Source of the DNA: Bacteroidales bacterium | Lineage (GTDB): Bacteria; Bacteroidota; Bacteroidia; Bacteroidales; UBA1402 | Length of the DNA: 8,753 bases | Direction: 5' to 3' | Assembly: GCA_023230125.1 (NCBI GenBank) | Contig: JALNXZ010000051.1 | Span: forward strand, 1 to 8,753 | Shown: positions 1 through 5,855 of the stretch, piece after piece | Position numbering within the stretch: the stretch's first letter is position 1 | Layout of the letters: every line of letters starts with the position of its first letter | Position numbers and translations under genes: made by a program | The notes under the pieces: model-generated | The model's input: the letters and a program-made list of their open reading frames with translations, nothing else | What the model was told of the DNA's origin: nothing | The model's database searches: none

Positions 1-242
1 ATTTCATTTATTTTTCCGGTTTGATCCCAAACTTCTATTTTCTTGGTATCCTTGTTCTGAAGATAAAATTTCCCATTTTGACCAAAGCCTTGACGTGCAA
101 TTGTTTCCAATGGAGCGACATCTGTATTCATCCATAACAAAGTGAGATTTGAATCCATTGAAGACTTCGCTTCTGCGGAAGTAATCAAAGCAAAGATGCC
201 GGTTAGCATAAGTGCTGTTGTTAGTAATTGTTTTTTCATCAT
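1..242 (-). CDS. Secreted protein, N-terminal 80 residues only (possible beta-propeller)
   Basis: This is the start of a gene that runs off the low-coordinate edge; 80 whole codons and two bases are visible. It opens with two consecutive ATG codons (242-240 and 239-237), so the true start may be either. The N-terminus MMKKQLLTTALMLTGIFALI is a classic Sec signal peptide, with an AEA motif at residues 23-25 that predicts signal peptidase I cleavage before K26. There is no lipobox cysteine, so a periplasmic or exported soluble protein is expected. The mature part includes LLWMNTDVAPLETIARQGFG followed by NGKFYLQNKDTKKIEVWDQTGK. The short strand-turn-strand pattern with a 'KFYLQN...IEVWD..GK' unit resembles one blade of a beta-propeller, but I cannot assign a family. 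It is the last visible gene of the operon, 49 nt after the NAGPA gene, and presumably serves the same glycan. Coding is well supported; function is not. Confidence 0.8.
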   Translation of the reverse strand, partial: MMKKQLLTTALMLTGIFALITSAEAKSSMDSNLTLLWMNTDVAPLETIARQGFGQNGKFYLQNKDTKKIEVWDQTGKINE

Positions 243-271
243 TTTTAAAATTTAAGTTAAAAAATATAAAT

Positions 272-287
272 TATTTTAATTAAAATA
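272..287. repeat. 16-bp perfect AT-only palindrome in a 49-nt intergenic gap
   Basis: The sequence tattttaattaaaata reads identically on both strands. It lies 4 nt beyond the stop codon of the NAGPA gene (292-294) inside the 243-291 gap, which is almost pure A+T. As RNA it could form at best a 6-bp A-U stem with a 4-nt loop, too weak for a convincing intrinsic terminator, although a short U-rich run follows. It may be only a by-product of base composition. No Bacteroidota-type promoter (TTTG near -33 with TAnnTTTG near -7) is recognisable in the gap, so the downstream gene probably depends on read-through. Confidence 0.4.
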
Positions 288-291
288 TCAG

Positions 292-2013
292 TCATTTTAT
301 TATTATTTTTACAATCTTATTAGATGCATTATTCAATATTGAAACCATATAAAAGCCAGGGATCAGCGATTCCGTCGGCAATGCTATCGATACGTTTCCG
401 CTCTTTTCACTTCTAAAGCTGTTCATTAATTGTCCGGTAGCGTTATAAATACTAATTTTTGATCTATCATTGAGATGAACATAAGCCTGTTCTCCTGCTC
501 TGATAGGGTTTGGATACACATTCACACTATTGCAGGCTACGGTTGAATTTATCCCCGATTCTATTTCTTTTTCAATAGTTACTTGTATCGACGATGTTAA
601 TTCACCTAAAGAAGCGGTTAGGGTATGGGAACCTGTGCCATTACACAATACCGATATACCATCTTCCTGCACCACTCCCAATTCCTGATCGCAAGAAAGC
701 TTTATTCCTTCCACATTTGTATTGATTAGCATTCCTTGTGCGTTATAGCCGTATACCACTGGTAGATAGCAACTATCATATTCCACTTTTTTTGCATAGT
801 CGGAAAAACGAATCTTAGCTATTACCTTATCTTTAGTGAAAGGAGTTGTAATGAAAAGCCCGTTCTTTACAGCTCTTAAACTACCTTCGCTCGGAGTATT
901 AATCACCCCCAGTTCTTTGACATAAAAGGTTGAAGAACCTCCTCCGTCAAAATTTAAAGCCTCTGTACATCCTAAATTAAGCATTATCGCAGCCAGATCT
1001 TTTGAAGGTACGCCAACTGAAATTCCAGTCTGACGGCCATCGACAACCAACAGTATTACTTTTGTCCCATCCGAATTATAACCTATTGCCGTACGTGGTT
1101 CACGATAGACCAAATGATCCAGTAAACCTTGCGTTTCAAGAATTTTACTGCCCTGTAACAACATCGGGCATCCGCCACACATGTCCGTTATGCCTGTTTT
1201 TATTACATTATCGAAATAAATGGTAGGAGTAACTTCAAATTCCTCGCCAAGTTGCATTTTCTCTATGATATCTGCCGTGAATCCAGTCCCAGACAGAACG
1301 AATCCTCCATCAGGAATAGACATATTGCCGATATTCTTCACCGGCGCAACAGTAACTCGCATTTTTGTAGCCCCTTCCGATTTTAACGGACCGTCTACAG
1401 GTATTGCACCTACTTCCACCCCGTTTCCTTTTGTACCGGTAGAAGTTCCTTTGCGGGAAGTGTATAGTATTAATTCATTGTCGCTACGTATTCCATTGAC
1501 AGCCTTAATTGACGCCTGCCCGGCGTTTGGCGAGACTAATTTAAACGTGGTATAAGGAGCTCCTGAACAGAGTTTTTTATCTTTATCGATACCAAAAGCA
1601 TACCAACCGCTTCCTTTATAGCTTTTATAAAATTCTCCATTTACGATTGTTGTGCCTACAGGTCCCATACCTCCGATGAAATCAGCGTTCACACCGGCAA
1701 AATATATATTCATGCTATCACTATGAGATGCCGGCATATTCGGTACGGTAACATTACTTGTCAGATTATCCTTTCCCATTATTAATTTCAGGTTCACATT
1801 AGGATCAGTCATATCGACAGTCATATAAAATACACGTAAATTTACCGGCCCTTGTAATGCCAAAGATGTTTGGGTGGTACCTGGACCTATCACTCTATAT
1901 GAAAATGTATCCACCTTATATTCAACATCTTGCAATTTCCAGATGATAGAACCAAAAGTGTTGAATGAAATACAACTCAATAAAAGCAATATAAAAAGAC
2001 ATCTGTTTTTCAT
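292..2013 (-). CDS. Phosphodiester glycosidase (NAGPA/DUF2233) family protein with Ig-like domain and type IX sorting domain
   Basis: A 573-residue secreted protein. Residues 1 to about 21 form a signal peptide (MKNRCLFILLLL core). C14 in LLSC is only a weak lipobox candidate. The catalytic-type region, about 55-390, carries the hallmarks of the NAGPA/DUF2233 family: GVNADF (107-112), PVGTTIVNGEFY (118-129), RTAIGY (307-312), VVDGR (323-327) and NFDGGGSST (354-362). The family includes the mammalian uncovering enzyme, which removes GlcNAc from GlcNAc-1-phospho-mannose; bacterial members are thought to split related sugar-phosphodiester bonds. Residues about 391-482 look like a bacterial Ig-like beta-sandwich. 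Residues 497-573 (VYPNP start, ISIYNATGQL, PGFYMVSI, lysine-rich end) match a type A sorting domain of the type IX secretion system, so export to the surface or medium is predicted. The start lies 4 nt after the preceding stop, suggesting translational coupling. An unusual CGGC sits at 279-282. The domain calls are firm; the natural substrate is inferred and unknown. Confidence 0.9.
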   Translation of the reverse strand: MKNRCLFILLLLSCISFNTFGSIIWKLQDVEYKVDTFSYRVIGPGTTQTSLALQGPVNLRVFYMTVDMTDPNVNLKLIMGKDNLTSNVTVPNMPASHSDSMNIYFAGVNADFIGGMGPVGTTIVNGEFYKSYKGSGWYAFGIDKDKKLCSGAPYTTFKLVSPNAGQASIKAVNGIRSDNELILYTSRKGTSTGTKGNGVEVGAIPVDGPLKSEGATKMRVTVAPVKNIGNMSIPDGGFVLSGTGFTADIIEKMQLGEEFEVTPTIYFDNVIKTGITDMCGGCPMLLQGSKILETQGLLDHLVYREPRTAIGYNSDGTKVILLVVDGRQTGISVGVPSKDLAAIMLNLGCTEALNFDGGGSSTFYVKELGVINTPSEGSLRAVKNGLFITTPFTKDKVIAKIRFSDYAKKVEYDSCYLPVVYGYNAQGMLINTNVEGIKLSCDQELGVVQEDGISVLCNGTGSHTLTASLGELTSSIQVTIEKEIESGINSTVACNSVNVYPNPIRAGEQAYVHLNDRSKISIYNATGQLMNSFRSEKSGNVSIALPTESLIPGFYMVSILNNASNKIVKIIIK

Positions 2014-2017
2014 TTTT

Positions 2018-4054
2018 TTATAAACTAATTTTTATGCCTTGCAGGGCCTTCACGACCATTTTTTTATAATTAGGTAACACAATCTCGTGATCTACATTAT
2101 CCATATTTACATAATATCTAACCTTCCGACCTTTTGAGGAAATCCATTCGGAACCAGCTACAACATTCATTTTCCCGAATCCGGGAACATCAATTGCCGG
2201 GTTATCCCCTTTCGGAATAATTTCCTTCAGATATCTTCCTCCGACGAAAACATCATGTTGTTCTTTACGCAAAGTGGAAAGTGTCTTTAAAAAACCGGCT
2301 TCTTTTTTGGCTTCCTCTTTCATTAGCAAGGTAGGGTCCACCCATCCCAATTGAGATCCGTAGAGAAAGCATTGCATGGTTTGATAAAGGAAATCGCCAC
2401 GATTTACTCTATCGGTAGGAGAATAAGTGTAGGCCGATGTAATAAGTCTATCGGAATATATCATCGGAAATAAAGGCACTATTCTGCATCCGTTATGAGG
2501 AGAATTGACAGTTAGTAATACGTCGAACAAGTCTATGTAGCATTCTGCATTTTCCTCGCTTACAAGTATATTCCCCGGTTCCAAATAATTTGTGCGAATA
2601 GAGTCCATTAAATGCCGATAGGATTTATGCCAGAAATCGCCTCCCCCACAGGCATGCCCATGGTTAGTAGCCCAACAAGGCTGTGGAGCGGCGGCGGCTA
2701 TTTGGTCAATGTAGACTCCATTTGTTTTCAACTCCTTTTGGATTTTTATCACAAGATCGGTGATGATACCTTGCCAAAGTTCCGATGCGGGACAGGTAAC
2801 AGTATTCAAGACTTTCGACGTCGGATAAATCTCTGTATAAAGCATTCCGTCCGGTTTCCTACAAGAAGCCGAAGCTCCGTTCAAAGCTACATAGCTGTCG
2901 CTTGCAGGATCCCATAACCGACCATTAATATATGGAACAGTATGACAACCTTTTTTTCGAACCTCAGCTATCATATCGGCAAAATCCTTTTTTGCCGGGA
3001 AGTAATCCGGATAGTGAGTATCGTAAGGATAATGATGCCAGAAATACCAATGGACAAAGGTATTTTTGCCATACAAGTCAATCGCTTTGTTTACGGCATT
3101 TCTCACTGTATCATTTACCCCTTTTGCCCTAATCCAAACATCGGTATTCAGAAGCCATTGCGGAATATTGCGGGATGCCAGCGTTTTTCCTCCCCATTCT
3201 GTCGTATAGGTGAAAGGGCGGTACCACTTTGTTGCAGCATCCTGCCATCCGAGATTTGAATATCCAAGCACTGTTGACCACGGGAGGGCAAATGTTTTAT
3301 TGGTATGGTTCGACCATCCTTCAGAGGTTATGACATCCGTTAAGAAAGTAACACTTTTATCACCTACAACAGTTCTTAAATTCTTTCCGCAGCCTTCTTT
3401 ATCCTGAGTTGCATAATATATTGACCCTTCAGAATTATGAAGGAGCAAAAGCTGCATAGAACCGGTCACCGAAGGATAACTTGAATCATATACCTGTGGA
3501 TTTCCCAAGTTGTATTCGGCCCCCCACCCCGCTGAGGTGATTAATTTGGCGTCATTAGGACGAGTTACCGTTACACATGGAAATTGAGTATTGCAAACCA
3601 ACCACCCATCGGGAGTTCCAGACAGAATATCCCAATAGATTAGTTCCGAATCATCAGGAATGGAGACAGTCATTATTACCGAAACCATATCCTTATAAGT
3701 AAGTCTTATATTCCATTTGAAAGCAATTGCCGTATGACCGTCTTTAGTTACTTTCTTCCATCCTGTATATTCTCCGTGAGAAGGATAAAACACAGGATTT
3801 TCTCCTTGGGGACCCTTATACGTAAGTATCCAGGGAATGTTATTATCTCCTTTGTTAGATATTATATTCTTTCCATTAAGTATCATTTTCGAGATATCGA
3901 AAGTTTTACTATTAGAGAATTCTATGCTCACTTTGCTGTTCTGAATTGTTACGGTCGAGTCGGTCTCCGTTACTTGCGTACTTTTGACTTTACCCCACAA
4001 TGCAGTCGAGCATGCCAAATAGACAAGAATAAATATGGAACATTTATTTATCAT
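2018..4054 (-). CDS. DUF6259-type secreted predicted glycoside hydrolase
   Basis: A 678-residue protein with a signal peptide at about 1-21 (hydrophobic FILVYLACSTALW). C15 lies in a poor lipobox, so signal peptidase I processing looks at least as likely as lipidation. Residues about 25-290 are beta-rich (VTIQNSKVSIEFSN, later WKWNIR-like strands), resembling the N-terminal beta-sandwich of many glycosidases. The central part, about 300-560, looks like a TIM barrel: HWYFWHHYPYDTHYPDYFP (335-353), VPYINGRLWDP (373-383), TCPASELWQ (420-428), NGVYIDQIAAAAP (445-457), HGHACGGGDFW (465-475) and LVSEENAECYIDLFD (497-511). These are features I associate with the DUF6259 family. D450 and E500 or E504 are plausible catalytic acids by position at strand ends, but this is inference. 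A short C-terminal beta domain follows (about 600-678). It sits between susD and the NAGPA gene and probably cuts the glycan that this locus imports. Enzyme activity is not established by the sequence. Confidence 0.82.
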   Translation of the reverse strand: MINKCSIFILVYLACSTALWGKVKSTQVTETDSTVTIQNSKVSIEFSNSKTFDISKMILNGKNIISNKGDNNIPWILTYKGPQGENPVFYPSHGEYTGWKKVTKDGHTAIAFKWNIRLTYKDMVSVIMTVSIPDDSELIYWDILSGTPDGWLVCNTQFPCVTVTRPNDAKLITSAGWGAEYNLGNPQVYDSSYPSVTGSMQLLLLHNSEGSIYYATQDKEGCGKNLRTVVGDKSVTFLTDVITSEGWSNHTNKTFALPWSTVLGYSNLGWQDAATKWYRPFTYTTEWGGKTLASRNIPQWLLNTDVWIRAKGVNDTVRNAVNKAIDLYGKNTFVHWYFWHHYPYDTHYPDYFPAKKDFADMIAEVRKKGCHTVPYINGRLWDPASDSYVALNGASASCRKPDGMLYTEIYPTSKVLNTVTCPASELWQGIITDLVIKIQKELKTNGVYIDQIAAAAPQPCWATNHGHACGGGDFWHKSYRHLMDSIRTNYLEPGNILVSEENAECYIDLFDVLLTVNSPHNGCRIVPLFPMIYSDRLITSAYTYSPTDRVNRGDFLYQTMQCFLYGSQLGWVDPTLLMKEEAKKEAGFLKTLSTLRKEQHDVFVGGRYLKEIIPKGDNPAIDVPGFGKMNVVAGSEWISSKGRKVRYYVNMDNVDHEIVLPNYKKMVVKALQGIKISL

Positions 4055-4077
4055 AAGACATTGATTATTAATGCCAT
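4051..4077 (-). other. Eight-codon mini-ORF between susD and the DUF6259 gene
   Basis: Two bases after the susD stop codon there is an ATG that opens a reading frame MALIINVL followed by TGA. The stop overlaps the start of the DUF6259 gene in an ATGA arrangement, so a ribosome finishing it would be placed on the next start codon. There is no Shine-Dalgarno sequence for either start. It could act as a translational relay, but an ORF this short arises easily by chance. Confidence 0.15.
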
Positions 4078-4088
4078 AATTAATAATC
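4063..4088 (-). repeat. Perfect 10-bp inverted repeat (hairpin) over the susD stop codon
   Basis: On the transcribed strand, GATTATTAAT and ATTAATAATC are separated by the 6-nt loop TATGGC. The 5' arm encodes the last two SusD codons, the TAA stop and one further base. The 3' arm ends 8 nt before the ATG of the DUF6259 gene. Nine of the ten pairs are A-U, so stability is modest. No U-run follows, so it is not a normal intrinsic terminator. A role in 3'-end protection of the susCD message, or in lowering translation of the next gene, is possible but inferred. Confidence 0.5.
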
Positions 4089-5843
4089 CGGATTTGTCAA
4101 ATTCGAGTCACGGTTGGTCTCAAGACGTGGAATAGGCCACCAAGTGAACTTCGGTTCCCAGTATCTGTTTCTATCCCGTACCCTCAGTTTATCCTTGTAG
4201 GATTCATAAGAAGGAATGTCGTTGAGATCATGCCGGTCGTCAGTCTTGAAGTTAGGTATATCCGTTAGATCCAATCCTTCATATTTGATGTCGGTTTTGG
4301 GCTGCCCGTAAGAAGGATGCTCATTCAACATATCAGAGATTCCCCAACGACGCACATCCACAAACAGTAAGCCCTCAAGAGCCAGTTCAACCTTACGCTC
4401 ACGTCGTACCAACTGGCGCATTTTATTTTGATCTCCCTTTCTATCAGTCGAAACGGGTGGCATTCCGGCTCGCTCGCGAACCTCGTTAATAGCCGAATAC
4501 ACAGAATCATTCAATTCATTAAGTTCTATCTTAGCTTCGGCATACGACAGAAGTACTTCAGCATAACGCATAAGAACCAGATTGATTGAAGAACTCATAA
4601 GTTGTTCGGTTTTCTCATCAGAATATTTACGCCATAAGTACCCCACCCCATTGTTTACGAGCGAAGGGCTGGTGGTAGTAACATCTACATTTTGGGCTGT
4701 ATACCAAGCATTTCTACGCGGATAAAAACGGGTTTTATCATCATAAATATTAAGAATAAGTTTCAACGGGTTATTGCCGTCGGTATTCGTGTAATTTATC
4801 GTGTCACCATGCCCTGCCAAAGTGTATTTGAAACGGGGATCTCTGTTTAAAGTAGGGTGTTTCGGATCGTAAAGAGGAGATTCATCAATACGTTTTCCAT
4901 CGATGCATTCGTAGGTATCAACTATCATGGAACTCGGAAAACGTACCGATGATGCATAGTTGCGCGACGAATGACCGTAGCCTGTAACATGCAATTTCTT
5001 CGTTCCGTTTGTAGAATACATTAATTCCCATAGCAATTCGTTCCGAACATCGCTCTTCGCCTGACCGGTTAAATTAAACAAGTCAGAAAAGTTTTGTGCC
5101 AATTTACGCTCTCCGATCACTTTACCTGCTGCATCTGCAGCTACTCTAAAGTATTCACTGGCTTTATCGTTCACATTGAAACTTCCGCCAAACAGACCAA
5201 TACGAGCTATCAAACCATACGCAACGGCTTTATCCACACGTCCTCGTTCGGTTGCAGTCCACGGAAGATAATCAGCTGCATCGTTAAGATCATTTATTAG
5301 AGAATCTATTATTTCTCCTTTCGGAGTACGTCCTGCCTTGTATTGGTCTATCTTTACAGGAGCGGTAAAGAAGGGCACATCACCAAATGCCGATACAAGG
5401 TTATAATAGGCATAAGCTCGTATTATACGTGCTTCAGCATAATACTGTTTGGCGTCGTCACTCATATTTGAAATAGCATCCCTTGCGCCGTAAATCACAG
5501 AATTAGCACGGGCTACTATGGCATACTCTCCAGTCCAAAATGCTTGGATTTTGCCATTGTCGGGATTCAACGTCCCGCCTGCACCAATTGAATTATTTTC
5601 ATCTTGTTCGAGTCCGTATGCCGTATAATGATCGAGAACAATACATGCAGGAACCGACCAGTTCATATCGAAATACAAAAGAGAATAAATGCCGGTAACA
5701 CCTTCTTTCAAGCCTGTTTCAGTGGTATAGAACCCTTCGGAATCGTATGCAGGGTTTTTCTGATCGAGAAAATCAGCACATGAAAAAAATCCCAGAATTG
5801 TAAAAAGTACAGCTGTCAACTTATATATTAATGTCTTTTTCAT
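4080..5843 (-). CDS. susD-like: SusD/RagB-family surface glycan-binding lipoprotein
   Basis: A 587-residue outer-membrane lipoprotein that forms the lid on the neighbouring SusC channel and binds the glycan at the cell surface. The signal sequence MKKTLIYKLTAVLFTILGFF ends in a lipobox-type SC with C22 as the lipidated residue, followed by ADFLDQKNP, the usual start of mature SusD proteins. The N-terminal alpha-helical TPR-like half has EARIIRAYAYYNLVSAFGDVP (137-157). The C-terminal SusD/RagB domain has RDPRFKY (334-340), LMRYAEVLLSYAEAKIELNE (424-443), RRERKVELALEGLLFVDVRRW (480-500) and a WWPIPRLETNRDSNLTNPDY end (568-587). The length is typical of the family. It starts 12 nt after the susC stop; GGAAAG abuts the ATG but is too close for normal Shine-Dalgarno pairing. 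Substrate specificity cannot be read from the sequence. Confidence 0.96.
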   Translation of the reverse strand: MKKTLIYKLTAVLFTILGFFSCADFLDQKNPAYDSEGFYTTETGLKEGVTGIYSLLYFDMNWSVPACIVLDHYTAYGLEQDENNSIGAGGTLNPDNGKIQAFWTGEYAIVARANSVIYGARDAISNMSDDAKQYYAEARIIRAYAYYNLVSAFGDVPFFTAPVKIDQYKAGRTPKGEIIDSLINDLNDAADYLPWTATERGRVDKAVAYGLIARIGLFGGSFNVNDKASEYFRVAADAAGKVIGERKLAQNFSDLFNLTGQAKSDVRNELLWELMYSTNGTKKLHVTGYGHSSRNYASSVRFPSSMIVDTYECIDGKRIDESPLYDPKHPTLNRDPRFKYTLAGHGDTINYTNTDGNNPLKLILNIYDDKTRFYPRRNAWYTAQNVDVTTTSPSLVNNGVGYLWRKYSDEKTEQLMSSSINLVLMRYAEVLLSYAEAKIELNELNDSVYSAINEVRERAGMPPVSTDRKGDQNKMRQLVRRERKVELALEGLLFVDVRRWGISDMLNEHPSYGQPKTDIKYEGLDLTDIPNFKTDDRHDLNDIPSYESYKDKLRVRDRNRYWEPKFTWWPIPRLETNRDSNLTNPDY

Positions 5844-5855
5844 CTTTCCAATGTT

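Noticed and set aside
272..287. Intrinsic terminator at the AT palindrome
   Set aside because: The stem would contain only A-U pairs and would be too unstable to end transcription on its own.
1220..1555. 111-codon plus-strand ORF
   Set aside because: It is antisense to the NAGPA domain; its proline- and serine-rich composition is typical of a shadow frame, with no signal peptide or motif.
1990..2040. Possible terminator or promoter between the DUF6259 and NAGPA genes
   Set aside because: The gap is only 4 nt, all A on the coding strand, with no GC-rich stem and no promoter motif; close coupling explains it better.
2612..3259. Several overlapping plus-strand ORFs of 66-105 codons
   Set aside because: They overlap one another in different frames within the well-supported DUF6259 gene, as expected of non-coding frames.
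3734..4135. 133-codon plus-strand ORF
   Set aside because: It lies antisense to the DUF6259 gene and the end of susD, has no recognisable domain, and both minus-strand genes have strong family support.
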